Shown here one piece after another: positions 8,896 through 18,351 of a DNA stretch of 64,000 bases. Position 1 is the first letter of the stretch, and each line of letters starts with the position of its first letter. The DNA is taken from contig DATBFG010000088.1 of the NCBI GenBank assembly GCA_036558645.1, positions 1-64,000 of the forward strand. The letters run 5' to 3'. The notes beneath the pieces are model-generated. The model ran no database searches and was not told the origin of the DNA. It saw nothing but the letters and a program-made list of their open reading frames with translations. Origin of the DNA: DATBFG01 sp036558645. GTDB lineage: Bacteria > Acidobacteriota > Terriglobia > Terriglobales > Acidobacteriaceae. The translations under genes and the position numbers were made by a program.

Positions 8896-10695
8896 CTATC
8901 CGGGTGAGACTGCGGCGTGCGATGTGTCACGGCACCAGAGTTCCAGGTGTTTCTTCAGCGCACTGCTTGCCAGATACCTGCTCTGCCATGAAGGAAAGGC
9001 GTCCAAGTGGCTCCACGGCTTTTCTCCGGCATCGACCTTGTCTTTTAGATAAGCGCGCCAGCGGTAGTGCTCATACGTGGACATGCATGCCACAGCATAA
9101 GCTTCCGCCAATTCCTGATTCCCTTCGATAATCACGAAGTTGTCGTCATTGTCGAGGCTGGCGGATTTTGAAAAGTTGTGCGAGCCGGTGATTACTTTGC
9201 AGTGATCAGTCCAAGGATCGATGACGATCATCTTGGCGTGGGTGATGGCATGACCTACACCGGGGTTCTGAATGGGATAAAGAAACTCGGTTCGTGTAAC
9301 CTCTTCGATCCAGGCGGCAAAGTCCTGGCCAATGCCTTCGGGTTGAATCAACTCGGTGTGGTACTGGGCACCTTGTGAGAGCCCGGCTAATGAAAACGTT
9401 TCTTCGAGCGCCGAACTTACCGTATTGACTACGCCGCGAACGTAGATCCCACTTGCTCCCTTCTGCAGGATCGATTGCAGAGGTTCCTCTCCCGGGGCGA
9501 ACATAACATACAAAATCATCTCTCTGGCACGATTGACCACGTCAACAAGGGCTTCTATGTCGCGTGCCCACGTGTGGCCGGTTGCAGGCCTGTTGACCCG
9601 CGTGAACCAGATCGAAGTCTGATTTCCGCCATCGTGTGGCGAATCGTTGTTGCCACTCAACAGAGCAGGGGTGAATCCACTTTGCGCGTTCTCCAAGGCC
9701 CTCCATTGGGTCATATAGATAGACGCAATGTTCCCATCCTCGAACAGAATTCCGTTATTTAATTGGGTGCACAGCCCGGTTGTGGACCAGTTTGTGCTCC
9801 CCGACCAGGCCTTCAATGCCTTATGCCTGAACCGGTCGTACAAGATCAGGAACTTGTTGTGTCCAAGACCCTTGTAGGCAAGCATTCTCCGCCGCAAATC
9901 GATCGTTTTGTGCAATTCATCGGCAGCTGTAGCGTTTCCATCCTCTGCCGGATCGGATCCGTTTGAAAGCAGCACGTGAGCTCGTCCCTTCAACTTCTTG
10001 AGCCTCTGGATGAGTTCATCATCGTCCAGTTCGTAGAGAGCGGCATAGATAGACAGGGAAAAGTTGTCGATAGCTTCATCGAGAAGCCGAAGCAATTCCA
10101 GTCGCAATTCACCGGAGAGAAAGCGTCGTAGAGGTTCCTGTAAATCGGACAGGTGGACTATGAGTTCCCGCGCCGTCCAATTGTTCATGCGCATGATTCT
10201 TGCGACGTACTGGGACATCACCGTGCCACGATTAAAGAAGGCCGAAACACCGTTTTCAGACGTCGCATCGACGTGTACGATTCCGGTCCACGCTGAGCTG
10301 AAGACTGGCTCCAGCTTGGTGGCACCGACGATTCCACCTTGCGGCAATTTCATTGGCGAGATGCGGTACTCGACGGTCTGTCCGCTGTTCGCACCATGAT
10401 CGGTCCAGTCATAGCGCTGAAATGGCCAGATATTGCTGGGCTGCGAGGTCCCAGCATTGCCATCGGAAGACGGGTTCTTGAAGCCGACACGGTTACGCAG
10501 AATCTCGGCCTCGAGCCAGTTTCCAGATGCGTCCTGCCGCCGTCGCTCGATCATGAAGCCTAGCGTATCGGGAATAGGTTTTTCCGACTCACCGCTGTCA
10601 AATGTTCGCCAACAGAGAAACACATCATCGCAGTTGCGATAAGCTCGCAGCTTGATTGAGTAGGGTCCAAAGGAACCACTAGCCTGTCTGATCAT
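8896..10695 (-). CDS. Phospholipase D-like domain protein
   Basis: A 599-residue PLD-superfamily protein with both active-site motifs. The first is HNKFLILYD (H279, K281) followed by SGSTNWS, and the second is HAKMIVID (H486, K488) followed by GSHNFSKSA. The paired HxK motifs form one active centre that cleaves phosphodiester bonds through a phosphohistidine. The first motif has one extra residue before the Asp compared with the common HxKx4D spacing. The N-terminal 150 residues form a separate beta-rich region of unknown role. No signal peptide is obvious. The next gene upstream, the membrane patatin, ends 80 bases away, so a lipid substrate is plausible; nuclease activity is the main alternative. 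Confidence 0.85.
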   Translation of the reverse strand: MIRQASGSFGPYSIKLRAYRNCDDVFLCWRTFDSGESEKPIPDTLGFMIERRRQDASGNWLEAEILRNRVGFKNPSSDGNAGTSQPSNIWPFQRYDWTDHGANSGQTVEYRISPMKLPQGGIVGATKLEPVFSSAWTGIVHVDATSENGVSAFFNRGTVMSQYVARIMRMNNWTARELIVHLSDLQEPLRRFLSGELRLELLRLLDEAIDNFSLSIYAALYELDDDELIQRLKKLKGRAHVLLSNGSDPAEDGNATAADELHKTIDLRRRMLAYKGLGHNKFLILYDRFRHKALKAWSGSTNWSTTGLCTQLNNGILFEDGNIASIYMTQWRALENAQSGFTPALLSGNNDSPHDGGNQTSIWFTRVNRPATGHTWARDIEALVDVVNRAREMILYVMFAPGEEPLQSILQKGASGIYVRGVVNTVSSALEETFSLAGLSQGAQYHTELIQPEGIGQDFAAWIEEVTRTEFLYPIQNPGVGHAITHAKMIVIDPWTDHCKVITGSHNFSKSASLDNDDNFVIIEGNQELAEAYAVACMSTYEHYRWRAYLKDKVDAGEKPWSHLDAFPSWQSRYLASSALKKHLELWCRDTSHAAVSPG

Positions 10696-10775
10696 TGGAC
10701 ACTTGTCTGTCGAACAAGAAGAATATCTTTACCCATTGAGAGCGCGCACCTCATTCTGATGCGCAATTGGACCCA

Positions 10776-13700
10776 TTATCTTGGTAGGCCGATAGCGTCG
10801 CTTTCAACGAATCGGCGAAAGATCGATGAGTAGGAATCACGGTATCTCTCCCATCCTTGGCGGACTATATCTACGGTTGCCCATCGTCGGAATATCTTGA
10901 CCCACCCTTGTGCATAAGGATGGTCCCTTTTCTCTGGCAGCATCAGGTTGAGTTGGTGGTGCACCATCCAGATAAATTCAATGAGTTCAGACGAGAACTG
11001 CACAGCGTATTCCCTTTGTTCAGGGGAACGTCCTGTCGTCCAATCACTTTTTCCTGTTGAGATCGCTGTGAAGAGGCCAGGCAGGTTCATGTCGACGCGA
11101 ATCTTGGTTAGCAAAGTCTCATAGCTCTTGGTGTGAGCGGTTGAGAAGGTTTCCATTTCTGAAGTCGGCGCCCACCATACGCAGCGTAGATTGTTGAAGT
11201 ATTGCTCGCGCTCGCCCCAGGTTGTGAGCGCCATCGTTCGCGGTTGAGTCCGATCAATCTGGTCCGCAGCTTCCGGGAGCCCAGGTTCAAAGACAGAGTA
11301 GGCGACGTGGTGCCCCAATCGGCGATAGCTCTCGAATTGCGATTCGCTGAACCATTGGTCAGTCGTGCTGTCATGGGGGAAAACGGGGTGGTGTTTTTTG
11401 TAATTAAGGACGTCGGCAGGTTCATCGCCCGTAAGCGATGATTTTATGTACACGACGATTCCGGGAGAGTCGGGATCATCTGGATATCTAACCGTGCCAA
11501 CGACACAGTGCGAGCAACTGTATTCAGAATCTGGTTTCCGCTGCAAAGGGGTCAAATCCAGGTCTACCTCGGCGCCGAAATCGATACGGCTCTTGCGAAT
11601 TGCCATGCCGATGCCTTCAAACTTGAGATCCTTGTCGTCTTCGCTGTCGCATATCACGATAAATCGGCAATGACGCCGTACTAGTTCATACAACCCCATG
11701 TTGTCGAAATGGCCGCCGTCGCTGAGGTACACGTAATTGCTGGAGTCGCTCGTTCTACCAAGGAGTTCTCTTCCTAGAGAGAACAATGAAAAGTGTGGAG
11801 ACGCACGAGGATAGTAGTTCGGACGGCCAATTTGGGTTCCGTCCTCACTCAATTTGCGGGGATTGCGCAACCACCAGCCCAACCGAACACTGAACAATGT
11901 AAGCAGAAACGAAGCTGCCGGACTGGTGTGGTAACCCATGTTGGGACTGAGGGCCGCACCAGATATCGCCGCCGCTGTATTGATATGAACACCGGTTTCA
12001 GGATAGGCATAGTGGACCGTGCGCACGAAGCCGTTGAATCGCAGCTTGTCTTTTATGCCCTTTGCAGTGGTCCACGGGACATCATATCCAGAATAGAGCG
12101 GGGAAAAGAAAAAGGAAGCGGCCTTGCGCTCCTGCCAGGCGAGTTCATCTCCAAAGGTGAGATTCAAAGCGGTGCAGAAGATTGGCATTGGCCCAAGATA
12201 CCCCGTCTTGGGGACAAGATCGCACACCGCGACGTCGGCATCTTTGTCGTCGAATCCGGTAAACGGGTTGGGGTCGCGCGCAGTGCGCGAAGCGCCGAGA
12301 TAGCAGCGCGTCAATCGATTACGATAGAAAGCGTGCCAGGAGAATTCATTAATATCGATTCTCCAGGCGGATAGCACGCAGATGAGTAATAGTGCAGCGT
12401 AGAACAAAACAAAGTAAGTAGTAGAAGATCCGAGATATTGCAAGGTGTATTCCGCCACCGCGGACATGAGAAGCAGCAATCCGAAAATGAAAACGAACGG
12501 TCCCACAAGGGCGGCAAATTCGATCAGGCCGGGGGTAGCTGCTTTATCACTCTTTGCTCCTGAACTATTGGGGCTCTTGGCTGCAAGCAAACCAGCGAGA
12601 GACCCTGCCGCCCAGGTTGTTACAACGGGCAGGCCGATCCATATCTTGGTCACAAGCCACTTGACAATTACTGCGCCAAAGAGTGATAAGCCGACAGACA
12701 CAAACCACAGCAGCATGGCGAGGCCCATCCAGGCTGCGATTCGGGAGAGCCATTCTCTGTGCGAGTCTCGAAACGTGCGTCCGAGTAGGCCGACTAGCAC
12801 CAGCATCATGACCAACGGGCCGGCCATGAGAAGTGGTGGCATTGTGGTTAGGACTATCCGCCACCATAATCCACCTGCCAGGGGAAGGTAGGTTGCAGCG
12901 AGGATAAGAATGCCGATTACAGACGCAGCCCCAGCTATAGTAGCGATCAGTGAGTTGACGATCAGTCCGAGCACCGCCAGCGCAAACTTGACGTGAGCCC
13001 AACATTTGGGCCTCAGGTTCCAGAACTCACTCACGCTGTTGAACTGCGATATTCCTGGATGCGTCTTCAAATAAGAAAGAGGGGTGCCTCCGGCAAACGT
13101 AATCATCAAAGCGAGGCCGAAGAGCAACAGGAGAAGATCGACGCCAAGCGTGACGGGCGGCAAACTGGGAAATAGGAGCGTCAGCAGTACTGCCGAGAGG
13201 AATAGGGGAGCGACAATGGTGAATTGCACTCCGCTCTGGCCGAGAGATTCTTGTGCAGAATCACTGTGGTCAGGCATACCATGCAGGACAAAACTCCAAA
13301 GCTCTCGTCCTATGAAGTAAATTGCCAAGAGCCACAAGGTGACTACGCCAGCCGCCAAGCCTAGAAACATGCAACTCTCATGCGGGATGAGCTTGGGCTC
13401 GGCGAGGAAATGAGGAAGGAAGACGAGCGCTAGAAGTCCGCTGATGAGAATGATTTGATTGAGAAGAGTGTTGCGAAGCCAAATAGCGAATGCCACCCAT
13501 GTGTCCGCAGTGAGCAGTCCGATCTGTGGGGTTAGATAGTTGCTGTATCGACGCAACCAGCGAATCGGCTCAGGATGGTTCCCTGGGTTGGCGTACTCGG
13601 GGAGAGGAATGAGCTGCTTTTCCACTTCATCGATGCTGGTGCGTTTGGTCCAAGCCGCGAGCCACTGGTGAACATAGCCGCCTCCCGAGACTGTGGATAG

Positions 13701-14135
13701 ATAGTCGAAGCATCGCAGCAACCCCAGTTGCGCCAGCCCTTGCAGGATCCCGAGATTGAAGGTCGCGCTACGAATGCCGCCACCAGAAAAACATATCCCG
13801 GTTAGACCGAGATTGTTGGCTTTCTGGAAGGGATCAGATGCGGCTTGTGCTTCGTTGGAACTCGGATCCTCCTTAAAACCCAACTTGTCGCGCCGGGATA
13901 CAACCTCCTCAAGTTCGCAGGCCAAGAGCCACTTGCTAGGCGTGTAACCCGTCAGTGAAGCAAGTTGGGCCTGCAGATCAGGCCTCGAGTTGAGTTGATT
14001 GGCAAGTGCAGCTGCATCCGGTGCGGACGCAGTCTCTGGCGCCGAAAGTAACAGCGCGACAATCTTCTTATCCTTCTCCTGCTGTGCTTTACGAAATGCC
14101 TCTTCGGCCAACCTCTCAACATAATCCCGCGGCAT
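10776..14135 (-). CDS. Giant membrane-embedded patatin-like phospholipase
   Basis: A 1119-residue patatin-family protein. The oxyanion loop SGGGIRSATFN is at 117-127 and the nucleophile Ser150 sits in STVSGGGY, a variant of GxSxG with Thr in the first position. The catalytic Asp lies in SDGGHFDN (about 806). Between Ser and Asp is an insertion with roughly eight to eleven hydrophobic segments (about residues 212-590), so the catalytic dyad is split by a membrane domain. Known patatins hydrolyse acyl esters of phospholipids. The N-terminal 100 residues are helical and soluble. It lies between the PLD-like gene and the diheme cytochrome on the same strand with gaps of 73-80 bases, which suggests co-expression in lipid turnover. 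Confidence 0.88.
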   Translation of the reverse strand: MPRDYVERLAEEAFRKAQQEKDKKIVALLLSAPETASAPDAAALANQLNSRPDLQAQLASLTGYTPSKWLLACELEEVVSRRDKLGFKEDPSSNEAQAASDPFQKANNLGLTGICFSGGGIRSATFNLGILQGLAQLGLLRCFDYLSTVSGGGYVHQWLAAWTKRTSIDEVEKQLIPLPEYANPGNHPEPIRWLRRYSNYLTPQIGLLTADTWVAFAIWLRNTLLNQIILISGLLALVFLPHFLAEPKLIPHESCMFLGLAAGVVTLWLLAIYFIGRELWSFVLHGMPDHSDSAQESLGQSGVQFTIVAPLFLSAVLLTLLFPSLPPVTLGVDLLLLLFGLALMITFAGGTPLSYLKTHPGISQFNSVSEFWNLRPKCWAHVKFALAVLGLIVNSLIATIAGAASVIGILILAATYLPLAGGLWWRIVLTTMPPLLMAGPLVMMLVLVGLLGRTFRDSHREWLSRIAAWMGLAMLLWFVSVGLSLFGAVIVKWLVTKIWIGLPVVTTWAAGSLAGLLAAKSPNSSGAKSDKAATPGLIEFAALVGPFVFIFGLLLLMSAVAEYTLQYLGSSTTYFVLFYAALLLICVLSAWRIDINEFSWHAFYRNRLTRCYLGASRTARDPNPFTGFDDKDADVAVCDLVPKTGYLGPMPIFCTALNLTFGDELAWQERKAASFFFSPLYSGYDVPWTTAKGIKDKLRFNGFVRTVHYAYPETGVHINTAAAISGAALSPNMGYHTSPAASFLLTLFSVRLGWWLRNPRKLSEDGTQIGRPNYYPRASPHFSLFSLGRELLGRTSDSSNYVYLSDGGHFDNMGLYELVRRHCRFIVICDSEDDKDLKFEGIGMAIRKSRIDFGAEVDLDLTPLQRKPDSEYSCSHCVVGTVRYPDDPDSPGIVVYIKSSLTGDEPADVLNYKKHHPVFPHDSTTDQWFSESQFESYRRLGHHVAYSVFEPGLPEAADQIDRTQPRTMALTTWGEREQYFNNLRCVWWAPTSEMETFSTAHTKSYETLLTKIRVDMNLPGLFTAISTGKSDWTTGRSPEQREYAVQFSSELIEFIWMVHHQLNLMLPEKRDHPYAQGWVKIFRRWATVDIVRQGWERYRDSYSSIFRRFVESDAIGLPR

Positions 14136-14208
14136 CTATCAACCCTCCTTTGAAACGCGAGTGCTTTTGGCAAAAGCGCCGAGCCTCGTGGTGAGCGGCC
14201 GACCTGGG

Positions 14209-16806
14209 TTATAGCCGTTTCAGGAATGCAATTAACGCCTTTTTGTCCTGATCACTCAGCCCCGGTTCGCTAGAGAATTTGCCGGTCCCGAAATAATGTC
14301 CACGATTCACGATGAGGTCGGGACATTTGCTCAGCTCAAGCAACGGATCCACAAGGTTTGCGAATACTTTTCTTGCATCTTCATCCGTAGCATCCGGGGG
14401 TAGTTTCTGCAGGTCGCTGTTGATCTTTAGTACCAAGTCCAACAATTCTTTGTTGTGCAGCAATTGCTCGCCTGGGTTACTACTTTCACTCAGGGGATTG
14501 ATATTGGACAGGAGTCCCACGGGAGTTCCTGTAGGTATCGGACCCAGCTTAATCATCTTGTTGTCATCATCGATGAGCCAGGGGAAGAAGCGTGCGAAGC
14601 CGCGAAGACTCTGGAGGGCACTGGGGAGATACCCGTAAGAAATCTTTAGGTAGCTCTGCTGAGTAGTACGGTCAATCTTGCCCGGGATCTTGTCCCCCAA
14701 GAGTTCATCCTTATCGCGCTTTTCTGGCCAAAGCATCTTTTCGATCGAGTCCTGAAACGATTCGAGACGCTTGGCAACGCTTGGTGCCGGGTTCAGACAG
14801 TCCTGATACTTGTGCCCATAGGAATACTCTTGAGATTCCGAGCACTTGGGATTGCTGGGATCAATGTCCCCTACAGAGTTGTTGAGAAGAAATGGCGCGG
14901 TGGACCACAAGCTGACGAGCGATGGTGGGCGCGTGTAGCCGCGGCCGCCGGCAGGCATCTTGTACGTGTGAGGCTCACCCGTATAAGGGTGATACCAGGT
15001 GGTGGTGCCAACCGAAGGCAGGTCCTTGTACGACTGCGATGAAAAATTATCCCAGATGTTGCCGCCAAGAGCGTTAGTGGCCAATGGGCTGCACGCATTT
15101 GTCTGGAGGAGTGTTACCGGAATGCGCAACTCGGTCGAGAGATAATTGTGATCCAGGAAGTCTGACTGTTTGACCATTGCCGTCATCTTCTGCTTGAAAT
15201 CGTCAGTCCGTGTCCACTCCCAGTATTTGTTCCAGCAGTTGAGATAGTCTTTCCCGGCGCAGCCTCCCCCTTCATTCATCATGATGGCTCCAACATCCCC
15301 GGGAGGCGTGGGTATCTTGCTGGAATGGCAGCGCGCGCAACGCTCGGCGAAGATTTCTTTGCCGCGCGGAACGAGAGCCTCGTCCGACTCAAGAGATTTC
15401 TTGGCATCAGGATCGGTAGCTCGTAGATCCTCAAGGTGGTGAGCACCTGTTGTCTTCAGGAAGAACAACGCCATGGCAGGCGTTTGTGCCTCTGTCGCCT
15501 TGAAGTACGCAGAATTCTGGCGCGTAACAGAGATGGGAATGGGCGTAATTTGTTTTCCGCCCACGAGCGCGTTGAAGTGCAACAACCACTCCTCGCTGAA
15601 CGTTCCTATATTCAGATAGACGCGATTGAGCGCGCCCAGGGCGCCAACCGAGTCTGCTCCGTCTTTCAAAACGCGTGGCGTCCACACCGTGTCCGGGGCC
15701 TTGTAATAATTCGTCAGCGGGCCGTTGGAAACATACTCATTGAGTTGCTTGTTATCACGTTGCCCATTGACCAAGTTTTCTTTGCCCCAGCGCCGCGCAT
15801 TTTCCAGGCGATCGCCCAGGAGGTAGAAGGCATTCATGGTGCGCGGATTGTTGATGTTGTCGGTCGATACGAACGAAGTGTCGAGAGAACCCGCTCTGGA
15901 GGTGTGGAAGAGTTGCCAGACGAAGTTCGATTTGTCTCCCTCCCAGTAAAAGATACGATCGATCCAGAAGTATTGAGCCCCGACGTTTGAACTCAGATTT
16001 TCCCACTTGGGATTGTTGGGATCTGTTGGAGGCTTCAACGGGTTCGGCCCGACGTGGCAAAAGCCACAAGACATCCCCACGCGATAAGGACGAATGAGAG
16101 TCTTATCGTTGTAATAACTGGGATCGTTGTAGTAGCGAAGTGGATCCCACCGGGCTGCAGCCTTTGCATCAAAGCGGGGATTTGGAAACAACCTCATGCC
16201 CACGATGCCGGTCTCATAACCATAGAAAGAACCGACGTCCAATTTTTCTCCCTTAGGCCCGACCGCCGTTCCGCGTGCACCGATCTTGACTCCGGGGTAT
16301 TTCTGCTCATTCTCAAAGGGATCCGGCTGACAATCCGCTCGCCGTTTATCGAGCCAGAGCCCCCATCGTGTGGGGTCAGGCCCCGTGGCCTTCTCGAAGC
16401 AGGGATCGTTGACCAGACCCAGGTATTCCCAACGATGATCTCGGCCAAGCATAGGCTGGAGGCTGGGATTACTGGAGAGAATCTTGAGGAAGTCGAGAGC
16501 TCCGGCACTGTTATAGATCAACTGATCCCACAGGCGATCGTTACCTGCTGTCCAAACAATCCATGTGTTACGGCCTTGTATCTCGGCAGGATCCAGCGGG
16601 ATACCGCCGTCCATATCATGGAAATAATCTTCATCTGCGGCTTTGAATGTCGATGCATCGCGGCCGACCTGTAAGGCTTCGTCCTTGACTTCGCCGGGAC
16701 GAGGCCCGCGATTCCAGAAGAAGCTCCACACGATAATGGCGGCGAGAATCAGAACAAACAGTAAAATCCAGAGCCTCGATGGTTTTTGCTTCGGAGTCTC
16801 AGGCAT
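14209..16806 (-). CDS. Membrane-anchored diheme cytochrome c, candidate fatty-acid or polyisoprene dioxygenase
   Basis: An 865-residue protein with an uncleaved-looking N-terminal signal anchor (residues 11-31) and two c-type heme sites: CGFCH at 247-251 in GMSCGFCHVGPNPLKPP, and CARCH at 490-494. The arrangement belongs to the cytochrome c peroxidase superfamily, which includes the rubber oxygenase RoxA type and the diheme fatty-acid 10S-dioxygenase and diol-synthase type of Pseudomonas. The large size and the wide spacing of the hemes fit such oxygenases better than a small electron carrier. The active part would be periplasmic. The Dyp peroxidase gene ends 27 bases upstream, so they are likely in one transcript. 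The exact reaction is inference; peroxidase or electron transfer remain open. Confidence 0.72.
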   Translation of the reverse strand: MPETPKQKPSRLWILLFVLILAAIIVWSFFWNRGPRPGEVKDEALQVGRDASTFKAADEDYFHDMDGGIPLDPAEIQGRNTWIVWTAGNDRLWDQLIYNSAGALDFLKILSSNPSLQPMLGRDHRWEYLGLVNDPCFEKATGPDPTRWGLWLDKRRADCQPDPFENEQKYPGVKIGARGTAVGPKGEKLDVGSFYGYETGIVGMRLFPNPRFDAKAAARWDPLRYYNDPSYYNDKTLIRPYRVGMSCGFCHVGPNPLKPPTDPNNPKWENLSSNVGAQYFWIDRIFYWEGDKSNFVWQLFHTSRAGSLDTSFVSTDNINNPRTMNAFYLLGDRLENARRWGKENLVNGQRDNKQLNEYVSNGPLTNYYKAPDTVWTPRVLKDGADSVGALGALNRVYLNIGTFSEEWLLHFNALVGGKQITPIPISVTRQNSAYFKATEAQTPAMALFFLKTTGAHHLEDLRATDPDAKKSLESDEALVPRGKEIFAERCARCHSSKIPTPPGDVGAIMMNEGGGCAGKDYLNCWNKYWEWTRTDDFKQKMTAMVKQSDFLDHNYLSTELRIPVTLLQTNACSPLATNALGGNIWDNFSSQSYKDLPSVGTTTWYHPYTGEPHTYKMPAGGRGYTRPPSLVSLWSTAPFLLNNSVGDIDPSNPKCSESQEYSYGHKYQDCLNPAPSVAKRLESFQDSIEKMLWPEKRDKDELLGDKIPGKIDRTTQQSYLKISYGYLPSALQSLRGFARFFPWLIDDDNKMIKLGPIPTGTPVGLLSNINPLSESSNPGEQLLHNKELLDLVLKINSDLQKLPPDATDEDARKVFANLVDPLLELSKCPDLIVNRGHYFGTGKFSSEPGLSDQDKKALIAFLKRL

Positions 16807-16833
16807 AACGATCTACCTCCGGGAAAAACATTC

Positions 16834-18342
16834 TTAATCGCCGAGGCTGCTCAAGTACCGCAAGGCGCGCAGGCTCGGCATGAAAAAATAAGCGCCACCA
16901 CGAACCGTAATAAACTGCGGCAGATCCGGGATTAATTTTCGGATTCCGCCGTTTTGGGGAATAGAGAAACTGCTGGCCGACTGGCATCCGCGGACCGGCA
17001 CACGGTTTCCCAGGAGAGGATCGCTCTCGTCGGTCGTCCCGTCGAATTTCGTCCGCATGATCCACGCGGTTTGAATAAATTCAAATTGACGCTGAATGTT
17101 GCTGTTGAGTGCAAGGAAATGAAGTCCTCGCTCCGCGTCATTGCGATCAGCTGTCTGGAGCGCTTCCTCCGGCGACAAATTCGGGCCGTACTCGCGCCCG
17201 CGGCGAAGGATGCGGTGAAAGCGGGTCGATGCTATCAAATCCCCACGCACGTCTCTGTTTCCGAAGCCGAGCATTCGAATCAACTTTGAAATCAGTCCGT
17301 TCGGACTGCCGGGAATATCGGCGTTCCTGGGGTTCGCGCGGCGAATGTGAGCCCCAAATGGACATCGTGTGCCACCGACATCCATATCGTAGGTGAACTG
17401 GTTCAGCTGCGCCTGTTCCTTGTCAGTGCCGATGCCCTGTATTGCATCTCCATTCAGAGGTACCAGAGGTGAGCCATCGGCGAAGTTTCGTCCAACCATC
17501 TGGATGCCAAGTTGGTAAGCTTTTTCGCTATTCGAATTCGATAATGTGTGCAGGAACTGCCAAAATCCACGTACATCCTGCTCAAGCTGGCGCATCACAA
17601 CGTAGGTTCCGTTCTTGCCGAGGTCTCTGAGTTCGGGACGGTCCTCAGCTACGTCAAGTTGTGAAGCGGCGGGTTCGTCAGGTTCAAGCAGTGGCCGATC
17701 GGTATACTTTCCATACTCGTTGGGATATCCCAGCAGGAATTCTCCCAAACAGACAAGATTGCTGTATTCGCGTTCGCTGCCATTGACGTAAGGTCGCCGA
17801 CTACCTTTCCAATCAAGCTCTGGCTGGCTAATGCCATCGACAAACCCGAAGGGTTCGCGCCCGTCCAAGTTCGAGGTGGGTAGACAATCGATCTCGCTGA
17901 AAGCAGCGTGCCAAGCAGCTCCCGTGATTGACGCTTTCCACTGATTGAGTGTGCCCGGTTCGGCGAAGAACATCACCACGGCGTGTGGGATACGCTGCAA
18001 CCCGCCCCATCTCCAATTTGCCGGTGCGTTAGCTTCCACGTCACCGAGACGCAACGAACGATTGCCATCTCCTGCCATACCTCCGATGAACTCTGGGGAA
18101 AATCCCGCGATGACGTTGGGAGGAACACTCAGTGCTTCGAGTCCCTCGCGAGTGAACGCAATTTGCAGAGCAGATTTCGGCGGAGTATCAAGCTTGATCG
18201 CCGATGTGATTGGAGCACTAGCTAGCCAGGCCCGTGCGGCGCGGGCATCTCTGACGTTGACGAGAAAGTAGCAAGCCTCCGTCATACGCCCAAAGCCGAA
18301 GCGTATGAGCCCTTGAATATCGCCGTAGTCAACAGTGGTCAC
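16834..18342 (-). CDS. Dyp-type heme peroxidase
   Basis: A 502-residue dye-decolourising-type peroxidase. The distal GxxDG motif is GFVDG (166-170, catalytic Asp169) in EPFGFVDGISQPELDW. The proximal heme ligand is His332 in CPFGAHIRRANPR. Both are intact, so it should bind heme and use peroxide. Translation starts at GTG 18342. No Tat or Sec signal is visible, so it is probably cytoplasmic or encapsulated; no encapsulin gene is nearby. The length matches the longer fungal-like/bacterial class better than the roughly 310-residue class. It is separated from the next gene upstream by only 9 bases, which makes a shared transcript very likely. It may consume organic peroxides made by its neighbours. 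Confidence 0.92.
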   Translation of the reverse strand: MTTVDYGDIQGLIRFGFGRMTEACYFLVNVRDARAARAWLASAPITSAIKLDTPPKSALQIAFTREGLEALSVPPNVIAGFSPEFIGGMAGDGNRSLRLGDVEANAPANWRWGGLQRIPHAVVMFFAEPGTLNQWKASITGAAWHAAFSEIDCLPTSNLDGREPFGFVDGISQPELDWKGSRRPYVNGSEREYSNLVCLGEFLLGYPNEYGKYTDRPLLEPDEPAASQLDVAEDRPELRDLGKNGTYVVMRQLEQDVRGFWQFLHTLSNSNSEKAYQLGIQMVGRNFADGSPLVPLNGDAIQGIGTDKEQAQLNQFTYDMDVGGTRCPFGAHIRRANPRNADIPGSPNGLISKLIRMLGFGNRDVRGDLIASTRFHRILRRGREYGPNLSPEEALQTADRNDAERGLHFLALNSNIQRQFEFIQTAWIMRTKFDGTTDESDPLLGNRVPVRGCQSASSFSIPQNGGIRKLIPDLPQFITVRGGAYFFMPSLRALRYLSSLGD

Positions 18343-18351
18343 GTTTTCTGC

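Noticed and set aside
16054..16674. 206-codon frame antisense to the diheme cytochrome
   Set aside because: Overlaps the first heme region of a recognised protein; no independent evidence.
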